Below, piece after piece: positions 9,904 through 17,637 of a stretch of DNA of 64,000 nucleotides. The notes beneath the pieces are model-generated. The model was not told the origin of the DNA and made no database searches. It worked only from the letters and a program-made list of their open reading frames with translations. Made by a program: the position numbers and the translations under genes. The first letter of the stretch is position 1, and the number at the start of each line of letters is the position of its first letter. Source of the stretch: VRUE01 sp963805475 (GTDB lineage: Bacteria; Actinomycetota; Thermoleophilia; Solirubrobacterales; 70-9); contig CAWDUO010000002.1 of assembly GCA_963805475.1 (NCBI GenBank), positions 222,433-286,432 on the forward strand, written 5' to 3'.

Positions 9904-9909
9904 AGTCTA
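9904..9909 (-). promoter_or_regulatory. -10 box upstream of the MBL hydrolase gene
   Basis: TAGACT on the minus strand, 10 nt before the ATG at 9893. The same hexamer serves npdG, the ROK kinase and uvrA. Confidence 0.4.
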
Positions 9910-9939
9910 GCCTCGAACCGCTCTATCGTTCGGGCTGGC

Positions 9940-10022
9940 GCCGGAGTGGCGGAACGGCATACGCGATCGACTCAAAATCGATTGCCCTAACGGGCTTGTG
10001 GGTTCGAATCCCACCTCCGGCA
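9940..10022 (+). tRNA. tRNA-Leu (CAA)
   Basis: Acceptor stem GCCGGAG/CTCCGGC with discriminator A. The anticodon loop is CTCAAAA (anticodon CAA). There is a long variable arm as in class II tRNAs, and T-arm GGGTTCGAATCCC. 83 nt; the CCA end is not encoded. Confidence 0.96.
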
Positions 10023-10039
10023 TCGATTTACCCGTCCGC

Positions 10040-10573
10040 TCAGACCGGCTGCGGCGCGTCCGGGCTCGGCGGTGCGCCGGCGCCGTAGTCCTCGCCGGAG
10101 CCGATCGGGCGTTCCTCCTCGACGTGCCAGTCCTGGCTGAAGCCGTAGAAGCAGGCGACGACGAGGACGATCTGCACCAGCAGCATGACGATGACCAGCA
10201 GGCCGACCGCCGAGGAGGGGATCAGCCCTTCGTCGAAGCCGGCCTTGTCGCGGGCGAACCAGCTGTCGGCGCCGACCGCGCAGAAGATCGCGAGGATCGT
10301 CGAGAGCGAGGCGGCGACGGGCAGGATGCCGCGACTCCAGCGCCCGGCGACGAGGTAGGCGAAGAGGGCGTAGAGGAGGGCGAAGATCATGCAGACGGTG
10401 CCCATCGCGCCGCCGCCGTTGAGCAGGGAGAAGCCGGCGATCGTGATGATGCCGGCGATCACGGCCGTTGCCAGCATCAGCAGCGCGACCACGACCTTGG
10501 TCGCGACGACCTCCGGCTTTTCCCGGTTCGGGTGCCAGACTTCGTAGCCCGGCCTGACCTCTCCTACAGCCAC
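10040..10573 (-). CDS. Four-helix membrane protein of unknown function
   Basis: About 177 aa. I see four hydrophobic stretches: VVVALLMLATAVIAGIITIA, VCMIFALLYALFAYLVAG, a third around SLSTILAIFCAVG, and VGLLVIVMLLVQIVLVVAC. The C-terminal tail is acidic and proline-rich. The start is set at GTG 10573 because TATGAT lies 7 nt upstream; ATG 10585 is the alternative. No family is recognised. It lies alone between two tRNA-Leu genes. Confidence 0.7.
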   Translation of the reverse strand: MAVGEVRPGYEVWHPNREKPEVVATKVVVALLMLATAVIAGIITIAGFSLLNGGGAMGTVCMIFALLYALFAYLVAGRWSRGILPVAASLSTILAIFCAVGADSWFARDKAGFDEGLIPSSAVGLLVIVMLLVQIVLVVACFYGFSQDWHVEEERPIGSGEDYGAGAPPSPDAPQPV

Positions 10574-10580
10574 GCCGACG

Positions 10581-10586
10581 ATCATA
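10581..10586 (-). promoter_or_regulatory. -10 box of the membrane-protein gene
   Basis: TATGAT on the minus strand, 7 nt before GTG 10573, the usual leaderless spacing in this window. Confidence 0.4.
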
Positions 10587-10666
10587 GAATCTAGAAGCGA
10601 CGCCGCGCCGTTGGCCCGCGCGTTAAGCCTCAATGGCGAGCTCGCGCATCTACAATCGGCGCGCAC

Positions 10667-10751
10667 GCGGGCGTGGCGGAACTTGGTAGACGCGCCAGTT
10701 TTAGGGGCTGGTGCTCGAAAGCCCGTGGGGGTTCGAGTCCCTCCGCCCGCA
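10667..10751 (+). tRNA. tRNA-Leu (TAG)
   Basis: Acceptor GCGGGCG/CGCCCGC with discriminator A; anticodon loop TTTAGGG (anticodon TAG); long variable arm; 85 nt. TACAAT at 10651-10656 is a plausible -10 box. Confidence 0.96.
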
Positions 10752-10769
10752 TAGAATCGCCGTCTCCCC

Positions 10770-10841
10770 GGGGGAGTGAGTTAACGGCTATGCGCACGGT
10801 CTCCAAAACCGTGAATCCGGGTTCGAATCCCGGCTCCCCCG
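10770..10841 (+). tRNA. tRNA-Trp (CCA)
   Basis: Acceptor GGGGGAG/CTCCCCC with discriminator G; anticodon stem ACGGT/ACCGT around loop CTCCAAA (anticodon CCA). 72 nt. TAGAAT at 10752-10757, directly after the tRNA-Leu gene, could be its own -10 box. Confidence 0.96.
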
Positions 10842-10865
10842 CTCTGAGGAGCCGTCTTCGGGAGA

Positions 10866-10936
10866 AGCGGCGGACGGGAATCGAACCCGCGTCATCAGCT
10901 TGGAAGGCTGAGGCTCTACCGTTGAGCTACCGCCGC
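10866..10936 (-). tRNA. tRNA-Gly (TCC)
   Basis: Read on the minus strand: acceptor GCGGCGG/CCGCCGC with discriminator T, anticodon loop CTTCCAA (anticodon TCC) and a normal T-arm. 71 nt, opposite in direction to its neighbours. Confidence 0.95.
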
Positions 10937-11013
10937 GTGCGCGAGCCGCCTCCCGCGTGCGACCCGCGGCGCCTCGACAGTTTGCCGGAATCCGTCAGAA
11001 TGGGGAGCAGCCA

Positions 11014-11087
11014 CGGGGAGTGGCGCAGTCTGGTAGCGCACTCGGCTGGGGGCCGAGCGGTCGCAGGTTCAAATCCTGTCTCCCCGA
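11014..11087 (+). tRNA. tRNA-Pro (GGG)
   Basis: Acceptor CGGGGAG/CTCCCCG with discriminator A; anticodon stem CTCGG/CCGAG around loop CTGGGGG (anticodon GGG). 74 nt. CAGAAT at 10996-11001 is a possible -10. Confidence 0.96.
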
Positions 11088-11123
11088 TTCATCAGGTCCG
11101 GCTTGGGTTCCAGTTCCACCGGA

Positions 11124-11495
11124 TCAGTATGGGGCTTCAAGGCCCTCGAACATCGGGAAGTGCTTGACGTTGCGGGTGGCGAGGCCGGCGTCGAGGTCTT
11201 CGGCGGTAGCCGCGATTGCCAGGTCGGCGACGCCGACGCCGGGATGGCTGCGGCGCCAGCGTCGGCCAAGCTCGCCGGCGCGACGCGCGACCGTCTCGCT
11301 GACCGGCGCCCAGGCGATCAGATCGAACAAGCGGTCGGCTGCTCGGCGCTCCGCGGATCGCAGGCCCTGGATGATCTCGATCCGGGTGATCTCTGAACAC
11401 GTCGGACGGCTGTCGAGACTGACGAGGTATCCCGCCGCGGCGTCTGAACCACGTAGATGGTCGATCAGGACGCTGGTGTCGAGGACGATGCTCAA
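11124..11495 (-). CDS. vapC: Type II toxin, PIN-domain ribonuclease VapC
   Basis: A 123-aa PIN-domain protein. It has the first acidic site IVLDTSVLIDHL at the N-terminus, EITRIEIIQGL (conserved Glu), GVADLAIAATA (conserved Asp) and the C-terminal TRNVKHF, a complete VapC-type RNase site. The start is TTG, overlapping the vapB stop (TTGA), so translation is coupled to the antitoxin. VapC enzymes usually cut tRNA or rRNA; the target is not predictable. The pair lies next to a tRNA cluster. Confidence 0.9.
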   Translation of the reverse strand: MSIVLDTSVLIDHLRGSDAAAGYLVSLDSRPTCSEITRIEIIQGLRSAERRAADRLFDLIAWAPVSETVARRAGELGRRWRRSHPGVGVADLAIAATAEDLDAGLATRNVKHFPMFEGLEAPY

Positions 11496-11764
11496 CTCTC
11501 GAGCCGCGACAGCCGCTCGGCGTCGGCCCGGCGAACGTCCTCGACGTATTCGGCGCCCTCGTCGAGGTAGGGGGCGCGCCCGGCGCTCGCGTCGACCGCC
11601 GTCCTCCACTGCTCGCGCCACCTGGCCGCGTCCTGGTCCTCCTGCTCGAGGTAGACGTTGACCGCGCGGCGGATGACCGTCGAACGGGAAGTGCGTTCCG
11701 CGGCGGCCCGCGCGTCGAGGCGGGCCGTCTGACCCTCGTCGAGATAGATCTGTGTGCGGTTCAC
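11492..11764 (-). CDS. vapB: VapB-type antitoxin (ribbon-helix-helix)
   Basis: A 90-aa protein with an N-terminal ribbon-helix-helix pattern (NRTQIYLDEGQTARLDA, then TSRSTVIRRAVNVYL) and a charged C-terminal tail for toxin binding. The GTG at 11764 is chosen because it directly precedes the RHH strand and follows a palindromic operator. Overlaps vapC by 4 nt. It should bind VapC and repress its own operon. Confidence 0.86.
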   Translation of the reverse strand: MNRTQIYLDEGQTARLDARAAAERTSRSTVIRRAVNVYLEQEDQDAARWREQWRTAVDASAGRAPYLDEGAEYVEDVRRADAERLSRLES

Positions 11765-11765
11765 G

Positions 11766-11781
11766 ATGTATAAACATACAT
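11766..11781. promoter_or_regulatory. vapBC operator/promoter palindrome
   Basis: Perfect 6-bp inverted repeat ATGTAT/ATACAT with a 4-nt spacer, AT-rich in GC-rich surroundings, ending 1 nt before the vapB GTG. On the minus strand it contains TATGTT, a -10 candidate 8 nt from the start, so VapB binding would block transcription. Confidence 0.6.
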
Positions 11782-11819
11782 CACTCGTCGACGCCAAGCT
11801 GCCGGCCCGATCGGAGAGG

Positions 11820-12194
11820 TCAGTCGCCGGGGCTGTCCTCCACCAGCACCGTGTCCTCGTGGGAGTAGGGGGGAGAGCAGGCGCAGATGACGACCAGGTC
11901 GGTGTCGCCGGTGTTCTCCAGGCGGTGGGGCTCGCCCGGCGGGATCAGGGCGCAGTCGCCCGGCGCCAGGTCGCGCTCCTCCTCGCCGACCCGCAGGCGG
12001 CCGCGGCCGGCGGTGACCAGGTAGAGCTCCTCCGAGGCGCGGTGGTAGTGGGCGACCGTGGCGCCGCCGGGGAGGACCGTCGCCTCGGCGAGGCTCTGGT
12101 TCTGCGCCGGCGAGTCGGGCCCCATCCACTCGCGGATCGTCGAGCCGTCCTTGGTGACGTAGGGCTCCAGGTCTTCGTGCCGCGACATCCGCAC
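11820..12194 (-). CDS. Cupin-domain protein
   Basis: About 124 aa, one cupin beta-barrel. Motif 1 is around GATVAHYHRASEELYLVTAGRG (H-x-H-like metal ligands with Glu). Motif 2 is around GDCALIPPGEPHRLEN (P-G-x-x-H). A small stand-alone cupin could be an enzyme or a sugar-binding protein; the substrate is unknown. GTG 12194 is preferred because a TACGGT -10 lies 6 nt upstream; ATG 12188 is the alternative. Confidence 0.85.
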   Translation of the reverse strand: MRMSRHEDLEPYVTKDGSTIREWMGPDSPAQNQSLAEATVLPGGATVAHYHRASEELYLVTAGRGRLRVGEEERDLAPGDCALIPPGEPHRLENTGDTDLVVICACSPPYSHEDTVLVEDSPGD

Positions 12195-12249
12195 GCCGCA
12201 ACCGTAACCGGCGGCGGCCAAAGGCGGCGCAGCGGAACGAGGCCGGCGC

Positions 12250-12255
12250 TAGGGT
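12250..12255 (+). promoter_or_regulatory. -10 box of the alpha/beta-hydrolase gene
   Basis: TAGGGT lies 6 nt before GTG 12262. The divergent cupin gene has TACGGT at 12206-12201 on the other strand, so both genes appear leaderless. Confidence 0.4.
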
Positions 12256-12261
12256 CTCTGC

Positions 12262-13188
12262 GTGGCCGCCAGCTTCGAAGCGCACGAGGTCGATCTGCAC
12301 GGCCACCGTGCGATCTACCGGGTCGCCGGCAGCGGCCCGACGGTCGTCCTGATCCACGGGATGGTCAACTCCTCGCGCCACTGGGAGGCGGTCGCGGGGC
12401 GGCTCGCCGACTCCTACCGGGTGGTCGCGCCCGACCTGATCGGCCACGGCGACTCGGCGACGCCGCGCGGCGACTACTCGCTCGGCGCCCACGCGGCCAG
12501 CATCCGCGACCTGCTGACGACGATCGGGGTCGAGCGGGCGACGATCGTCGGCCACTCGCTCGGCGGCGGCGTCGCGATGCAGTTCTTCTACCAGTTCCCC
12601 CAGCGCACCGAGCGCCTCGTCCTGATCTCCAGCGGCGGCCTCGGCCACGACGTCAGCCCGCTGCTGCGCGGCGCCGCGCTGCCCGGCGCCTCGCCGCTGC
12701 TGCGCCTCGCCGCGCACCGCCGCCTGGTCGACGCGATCGACGCCGCCGGCGGCAGGCTGCGCGCCCGCGGCAGCGCCAGGGGCGTCTACCTGGAGGCGGT
12801 GGCGCGGGCGCTGCGGCCGCTCCAGGAGCCAGGCTCGCGGCGCGCCTTCCTGCAGACGCTGCGCGCGGTGATCGACGTCCACGGCCAGCACGTCAGCGCC
12901 ACCGACCGGCTCTACCTGCTGGGCGACATGGCGACGCTGATCGTCTGGGGCGAGCGCGACCGCACGATCCCGATCCGGCACGGCCGCGCCGCCCACGAGG
13001 CGATCCCGCACTGCCGCTTCGAGACCCTGCCGCGGGCGGCCCACTTCCCCCACCTGGAAGACCCCGAGGGCCTGGCGGCCGTCCTCGCCGACTTCATGGC
13101 GACGACCGCGCCGGTGCGGATCGAGGACTCCGAGTGGGCCGCGGTGATCGCCCAGCAGGCCAAGCGCCGCCTGCGCGCCGTCGCCTGA
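12262..13188 (+). CDS. Alpha/beta-fold hydrolase
   Basis: A 308-aa alpha/beta hydrolase. It has an oxyanion region LIHGMVNSSRHW, nucleophile elbow GHSLGG (Ser about residue 97), an acid within WGERDRTIP and the catalytic His in AAHFPH (about 264). The PDLIGHGDS turn is typical of the epoxide-hydrolase/lipase-like branch. The C-terminus is basic. The substrate is unknown. It stands alone, divergent from the cupin gene. Confidence 0.88.
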   Translation: MAASFEAHEVDLHGHRAIYRVAGSGPTVVLIHGMVNSSRHWEAVAGRLADSYRVVAPDLIGHGDSATPRGDYSLGAHAASIRDLLTTIGVERATIVGHSLGGGVAMQFFYQFPQRTERLVLISSGGLGHDVSPLLRGAALPGASPLLRLAAHRRLVDAIDAAGGRLRARGSARGVYLEAVARALRPLQEPGSRRAFLQTLRAVIDVHGQHVSATDRLYLLGDMATLIVWGERDRTIPIRHGRAAHEAIPHCRFETLPRAAHFPHLEDPEGLAAVLADFMATTAPVRIEDSEWAAVIAQQAKRRLRAVA

Positions 13189-13234
13189 GGGCGCCCTGGC
13201 GCTGCTCGCGGCGCTCGAACCGGCCCAGGGGTCT

Positions 13235-13240
13235 TATACT
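13235..13240 (+). promoter_or_regulatory. -10 box of the RDD-family gene
   Basis: TATACT, a near-consensus -10, lies 7 nt before ATG 13248. The transcript would start at or next to the A of the ATG. Confidence 0.55.
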
Positions 13241-13247
13241 CGCCGCG

Positions 13248-14282
13248 ATGGCTGACGGCCCGGACCCGCAGGCGCAACCGCTCTCGGTGCGCCTGCTCGG
13301 CGCCGGCGTGCGCGGCGCGCGCTCGGTCGGCAGGGCGACCGGGATCGACCGCGCGGTCGAGTCGGCCGCCGAGGAGGCGATGGTCGCCGCGGTCGAAAGC
13401 GAGGCGGTCGAGCGCGCCCTCTCGCGCGTGCTCGACGGGCCGCTGGTCGAAGACGCGGTGCACGGGGCGCTGGAAAGCGAGGCGGTCAAGCGGGCGCTGA
13501 TCGACGCGCTCGACAGCGAGATGGTCGACGAGGTCTGGCGGCGGATGCTGGCCAGCGAGGAGACGCAGCGACTGGTCGAGCGGATCGCCGAGGCGCCGGA
13601 GATCCGCGCCGCGATCAGCGCCCAGAGCGTCGGCTTCATCACCGACATCGGCCACACGATCGGCAACACGACCCGGCGCGCCGACGGCGTCGTCGAGAAC
13701 GGCGCCCGCCGCGCGACCTTCCGCCGCCGCCGCAGCGCGCCGACCGAGCGCGCCGGCGCGCTCACCCGCCTGCTCGCCTTCGGCCTCGACCTGCTGATCG
13801 TCAACCTCGCCTTCTCCGGGATGGCGGCGATCGTCGCCCTGATCGCGTCCTTCTTCTCCGGCACCGGCAACGGCCTCTCCGCCCCGGCGCTGGCGTTCGG
13901 CAGCGTCGTCTGGATCGGCCTCGCCGCCCTCTACATGGTCGTCTTCTGGTCGCTGGCCAGCCAGACCCCCGGAATGCGCTTCTTCGGCCTGCGCCTCGGC
14001 ACCGAGAGCCGCGGCCTGGCGCCGCGCAGGTCGCTGCGGCGCCTCGCCGGCCTCTTCCTCGCCGCGATCCCCTTCGGCCTCGGCTTCCTCGGCATCCTCT
14101 TCGACGAGCGGCGGCGCGGCTGGCAGGACCGGCTCAGCGGCGTCGACGTCCTCTATGAGGACAACGAGCCGGCCGCGGCGCCGTGGTCGACGCTGGAGCA
14201 GCCGGCGCCGGCGGCCGTGACCGCTTCCGGAACGACGAAGGCCCCGGGAGCCCGGGGCCTTCGTCCTCACGTATCCGGGTAG
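13248..14282 (+). CDS. RDD-family membrane protein with long helical N-terminus
   Basis: About 344 aa. The first ~150 residues are hydrophilic with repeated short helical segments rich in ESEAVERAL-like units (residues 45-105), which may form a coiled coil. The C-terminal half is an RDD domain with hydrophobic helices (LLAFGLDLLIVNLAF, FGSVVWIGLAALYMVVFW, LAGLFLAAIPFGLGFLGIL), TPGMRFFGL and the D-R-L segment of GWQDRLSGV. The last ~12 codons lie in a strong stem-loop (14234-14265). Function unknown; RDD proteins have been linked to ion antiport, which is not shown here. Confidence 0.85.
   Translation: MADGPDPQAQPLSVRLLGAGVRGARSVGRATGIDRAVESAAEEAMVAAVESEAVERALSRVLDGPLVEDAVHGALESEAVKRALIDALDSEMVDEVWRRMLASEETQRLVERIAEAPEIRAAISAQSVGFITDIGHTIGNTTRRADGVVENGARRATFRRRRSAPTERAGALTRLLAFGLDLLIVNLAFSGMAAIVALIASFFSGTGNGLSAPALAFGSVVWIGLAALYMVVFWSLASQTPGMRFFGLRLGTESRGLAPRRSLRRLAGLFLAAIPFGLGFLGILFDERRRGWQDRLSGVDVLYEDNEPAAAPWSTLEQPAPAAVTASGTTKAPGARGLRPHVSG
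14234..14265. terminator. Strong stem-loop at the 3' end of the RDD gene
   Basis: A perfect 14-bp GC-rich stem (GACGAAGGCCCCGG / CCGGGGCCTTCGTC) with a GAGC loop, inside the last codons of the RDD gene and 42 bp from the stop of the convergent small membrane-protein gene. It has no U-tract. It could terminate from both sides or protect the 3' end. Confidence 0.55.
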
Positions 14283-14306
14283 CCGCCGCGCGGCCGACCC
14301 GCCGGG

Positions 14307-14693
14307 TCAGGGGACCGGGTTGCCTTCCGGGCCCTCGGCCAGCTTGTAGACGATGATGATCGCGAGGGCGAAGATCGCCAGCGACCAGAACGGGTAGGCG
14401 GGGATCGAGAGCAGAGCGCCGATCGCGTTCAGCGAGGCGATGAAGATGCCGAACCAGCGGCCGAATTCGCCCCCGGAGAAGAGCGAGAAGGCCGCGATCA
14501 GCTCGAGCACCCCGAGGATCAGCATCACCCAGCCCCAGGTGTGCAGGCCGCTGATGATGTATGTGGCGTTCGCGGTGAAGAACTTGGAATCGCCGATCGC
14601 GGCGATGCCGTAGACGATGTTGAGCACGCCGGCGACCAGGAGCAGCACGCCGGCGAAGACCCACCAGCCGCTGACGAATCCCTCTTCGTTCAT
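14307..14693 (-). CDS. Small four-helix membrane protein (DUF7144-like)
   Basis: 128 aa, almost wholly hydrophobic, with four helices (VFAGVLLLVAGVLNIVYGI; WGWVMLILGVLELIAAF; FGIFIASLNAIGALLSI; FWSLAIFALAIIIVYKLAEG). It resembles the DUF7144 actinobacterial membrane family; function unknown. ATG 14693 is preferred over TTG 14699 because a purine-rich GAAAGG lies about 6 nt upstream. Unlike many neighbours it has a leader of about 35 nt and a full promoter. Confidence 0.8.
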   Translation of the reverse strand: MNEEGFVSGWWVFAGVLLLVAGVLNIVYGIAAIGDSKFFTANATYIISGLHTWGWVMLILGVLELIAAFSLFSGGEFGRWFGIFIASLNAIGALLSIPAYPFWSLAIFALAIIIVYKLAEGPEGNPVP

Positions 14694-14734
14694 GAGCAAC
14701 CCTTTCGTTCGGGAGGAGGAGGTAGGACAGGGAG

Positions 14735-14763
14735 AATCTAAGAGCAGCTTCGGACCGGTTCAA
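14735..14763 (-). promoter_or_regulatory. Complete -35/-10 promoter for the DUF7144-like gene
   Basis: On the minus strand TTGAAC (14763-14758), a 17-nt spacer and TAGATT (14740-14735), about 42 nt upstream of the ATG. It is the best housekeeping-type promoter I see in the window. Confidence 0.6.
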
Positions 14764-14827
14764 GTGTTTCCTGCAACAAATGATCGCCGGGATCGATCTC
14801 TCGCGCAAGGCCTCTCCGTCTGTCACC

Positions 14828-15595
14828 ATGCCGCCTGTGAGTCGCGCTATGGGACCTTCGGCGCGATTCGCGCTGCTTGCTCTGATCGCCCTGACGTCGT
14901 TGCTCTTCTTCGCCGCCCCAGGAGCCGCCAGCATCCGCGTTCCCGACACCACCGAAGTCGGCGTCCGCACCAACGGCAGGATCTTCGGCGTCGACCCGGT
15001 CAGCGGGCCCTATTCCTGCTCGGGCACGGCGCTCAACACGCCCAGCCACTCGATCGTCCTCACCGCCGGGCACTGCGCGATCGAACACCGCAGCGAGGGA
15101 CGGGATCTCTCCTTCGTCCCCGCCTACGACCACGGCAAGCGGCCGTTCGGCACCTTCAAGGTCGTCGGGATCTACGTGATGCCCCAGTGGCGGAACGGCG
15201 AAAACCCGGACTTCGACGTCGCCGCGCTGAGGGTCGCGCCGAACGCGCTCGGCAAGCTCACCGACGTCGTCGGCGGGCGCGACTACGCGATCTCGAAATC
15301 GCGCACCTCGGCCTTCCAGATCTTCGGCTACCCGGCGGCGCGCGCCGGCGGCGAAGAGCTGCGCGCCTGCCGCGCCCACGGCCTCGGCGCCGACGTGCTC
15401 ACCGACCGCTTCCTCGGCCCGCCGACGATGCCCGCCTCCTGCGACATGGCGGCCGGCTCCAGCGGCGGCGCCTGGCTGTTCGACGGCGAATACGTCAGCG
15501 GCGTCACCAGCTACAGCTACCAGGGCCGGCCCACGCAGCTCTTCTCGCCCTACTTCGGGCCCGAAGTCGGCAGCTTCCTGCGCAAGCTGCCATGA
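14828..15595 (+). CDS. Secreted trypsin-like serine protease
   Basis: About 255 aa with an N-terminal signal peptide (ARFALLALIALTSLLFFAAPGAAS). The chymotrypsin-fold triad is visible: LTAGHC (His), PDFDVAALRV (Asp) and AAGSSGGAW (Ser). Two ATGs (14828, 14849) could open the signal peptide. It is likely exported as a small peptidase; no pro-region or anchor is obvious. A paralogue with the same triad spacing lies at 24760-25650 on the other strand. Confidence 0.88.
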   Translation: MPPVSRAMGPSARFALLALIALTSLLFFAAPGAASIRVPDTTEVGVRTNGRIFGVDPVSGPYSCSGTALNTPSHSIVLTAGHCAIEHRSEGRDLSFVPAYDHGKRPFGTFKVVGIYVMPQWRNGENPDFDVAALRVAPNALGKLTDVVGGRDYAISKSRTSAFQIFGYPAARAGGEELRACRAHGLGADVLTDRFLGPPTMPASCDMAAGSSGGAWLFDGEYVSGVTSYSYQGRPTQLFSPYFGPEVGSFLRKLP

Positions 15596-15602
15596 TCGCC
15601 GC

Positions 15603-16482
15603 GTGAGCCCCGTCGACGCGGTCCGCACGCCGGAGGAGAGCCTCGAGAGCCTGCCCGAATTTCCCTTCGAGTCGCGCTACGTAGAGCTCGACGGGCTGCG
15701 CCTCGCCCACCTCGACGAGGGGGAGGGGCGCCCGGTCGTCTTCTTCCACGGCGCGCCGACCTGGTCGTTCCTCTGGCGCAAGGTGATCCCGCCGGTGCGC
15801 GACGCCGGATATCGCTGCATCGCCCCCGACTTCGCCGGCTTCGGCCGCTCCGACAAGCCCACCGACGTCGAGTGGTACACCTACGACCGCCACGTCGAGC
15901 TGATGGCGCGGCTGCTCGAGCAGCTCGACGTGCGCGACGCGACCGCCGTGGTCCACGACTGGGGCGGGCTGATCGGGCTGCGGCTGGCGGTCGAGCACCC
16001 GGAGCGCTTCTCGCGCCTGGTGATCATGGACACCGGTCCGTCGACGGGTCATCAGCAGATGAGCGATAGCTGGCTCGACATTCCGCGACTTCGTACAGCG
16101 CACCGAGGACCTGCCGGTCGGCTTCCTCGTGCGCGGCGGCTGCAAGAACGATCCCGGCGACGAGGTGATCGCCGCCTACGACGCGCCGTATCCCGAGCCC
16201 GAGTCGAAGGCCGGGGCGCGAGCCTTCCCGCTGATCGTGCCGACCGAGCCCGACGCGCCCGGCGCGGCCGAGGGGCAACGTGTGGCCGACGCGCTGCGCA
16301 CCGACGACCGTCCGACGCTGATCCTCTGGGCCGACTCCGACCCGGTGCTGCCGTTCTCGGTCGGCGAACGGCTCTCCGAGCGGCTGAACTACCCCGCCCC
16401 GCGCCCGATCGAGAACGCGGGGCACTTCCTCCAGGAGGACGCTGGGGAGGAGATCGGCCGGATAATCGCCGACTGGCTGTAG
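15603..16482 (+). CDS. Haloalkane dehalogenase-like alpha/beta hydrolase (frameshifted)
   Basis: About 292 aa after removing one base near 16082. The N-terminal half has FFHGAPTWSFLWRKVIP, which includes the W next to the nucleophile pocket, and VHDWGGLIG with Asp as nucleophile. The second half holds ILWADSDPVLP and NAGHFLQED (catalytic His). An Asp nucleophile and the HGxPTWS motif are hallmarks of haloalkane dehalogenases, which hydrolyse carbon-halogen bonds. The exact substrate is unknown. GTG start 7 nt after the protease stop. Confidence 0.85.
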
Positions 16483-16491
16483 GCGGGACGC

Positions 16492-17601
16492 TCAGCGGAG
16501 CGAGGCGGAGAGCCGCTCGACGACCGCGCGCAGCTCCTCGTGCGGGCGGTCGATCAGCAGGCGCTCGCGGCGCGGCGGGCCGTCGTCCTCCAGCCAGGTG
16601 ACCGTGCCGGGCCAGTAGGAGTTCGGCGGCGTGCCGGGGTGGTGGAAGGCGGTGGCGAAGACCCAGCTGCCGGTGTTGTGCAGGCTGCCGCCGCCGCGCA
16701 GGGGCCAGGGCGCCTCGTCCTCGCCTGGGCCGCCGCGGTGGGTGTGGCCGGTGATCACGTGGCCGGCGTCGACCCCCAGCCGCGCCGCCAGCTCGGTCGC
16801 GGCGGCGACGCCGCTGGCGGAGATCGCGCCGGATGAGAGGTCGGCGTCGAACTCGGCGTGGAGCAGGCGGTTGACGCCCCAGACGCCGGCGGGGATCGCG
16901 GCGCGCACGGCGGCGCGGCGGATGCGGGCGCGGCGGCCGCCGTTGCGGCGCGCGGAGAGCGCCCGCCAGGCGCGCTCCGACGGTCGCGCCTTGCCCCAGA
17001 CCGAGCCGCCCTGGGCGAGGCCGTAGGTGAACCCGTAGACGGGCTGCAGGACGTGCTCGTAGTCGGCGGGCTCGGGGTCGGCGGGGAGGGGGCGCAGGGC
17101 GCGCATCGTCGCCGCCGCGGCGACGCACTCCATGCGCGGCAGGGTCATGTGGCAGTCCATGTAGTGGCCGTGGGTGGCGTAGACGTCCTCGCGCAGCCAG
17201 AGGCCGGGGTAGGCGAGCTGCAGCTCGGACCCGCCCAGCCAGGCGGCGATCCGCTCCAGCGGCTCGTCGTCGAGCGGCGCGCGGTGCTCGAGGCCGAGCG
17301 GTGCGCCGTCGAGGCCGAGCCGCTCGAGCAGCGGCTCGGCCAGGCGGTGGTCGTGGTTGCCGGGGACGAAGATCGTCGGGCGCCCGGCCATCGCCTCTCC
17401 CAGCTCCTCGAAGAAGGGCCGGGCGCTCTCCAGCGCCGCCGCCAGCGGCAGTTCGCGCAGCTCGACCACGTCGCCGAGCAGGACGAGGCGGTCGGCGCCG
17501 GCCAGCCGGTCGAGCAGCACGCGGCGGATCGCGGCGTCGCGCAGCAGGTCCTCGCCGAAAGCGTTGCCGAGGTGCAGGTCGGAGACGATCGCGGTGCGCA
17601 C
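16492..17601 (-). CDS. Calcineurin-like metallophosphoesterase
   Basis: A 369-aa metallophosphoesterase with the ordered metal motifs SDLHLG (residues 8-13), LGDVVE (about 42-47), PGNHDHR (about 80-86) and GHTHRGG (about 283). An intact dimetal site is expected. A YATHGHYMDCHM insert and a basic central segment (SARRNGGRRARIRRAAVR) are distinctive. The GTG start lies 6 nt after TAAGTT, and the gene is divergent from the hydrolase at 17638. Substrate unknown; related proteins cut UDP-diacylglucosamine or cyclic nucleotides. Confidence 0.88.
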   Translation of the reverse strand: MRTAIVSDLHLGNAFGEDLLRDAAIRRVLLDRLAGADRLVLLGDVVELRELPLAAALESARPFFEELGEAMAGRPTIFVPGNHDHRLAEPLLERLGLDGAPLGLEHRAPLDDEPLERIAAWLGGSELQLAYPGLWLREDVYATHGHYMDCHMTLPRMECVAAAATMRALRPLPADPEPADYEHVLQPVYGFTYGLAQGGSVWGKARPSERAWRALSARRNGGRRARIRRAAVRAAIPAGVWGVNRLLHAEFDADLSSGAISASGVAAATELAARLGVDAGHVITGHTHRGGPGEDEAPWPLRGGGSLHNTGSWVFATAFHHPGTPPNSYWPGTVTWLEDDGPPRRERLLIDRPHEELRAVVERLSASLR

Positions 17602-17607
17602 CGGGGC

Positions 17608-17629
17608 AACTTAGCTGGCTGGCTAACCT
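17608..17629. promoter_or_regulatory. Divergent leaderless promoter pair
   Basis: Minus-strand TAAGTT (17613-17608) lies 6 nt before GTG 17601. Plus-strand TAACCT (17624-17629) lies 8 nt before ATG 17638. The genes share only 36 bp of intergenic DNA. Confidence 0.45.
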
Positions 17630-17637
17630 GTCCCGGG

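Noticed and set aside
9940..11087. tRNA cluster as an integration site of a genomic island
   Set aside because: No integrase, no partial tRNA duplication and no att-like direct repeat were found nearby.
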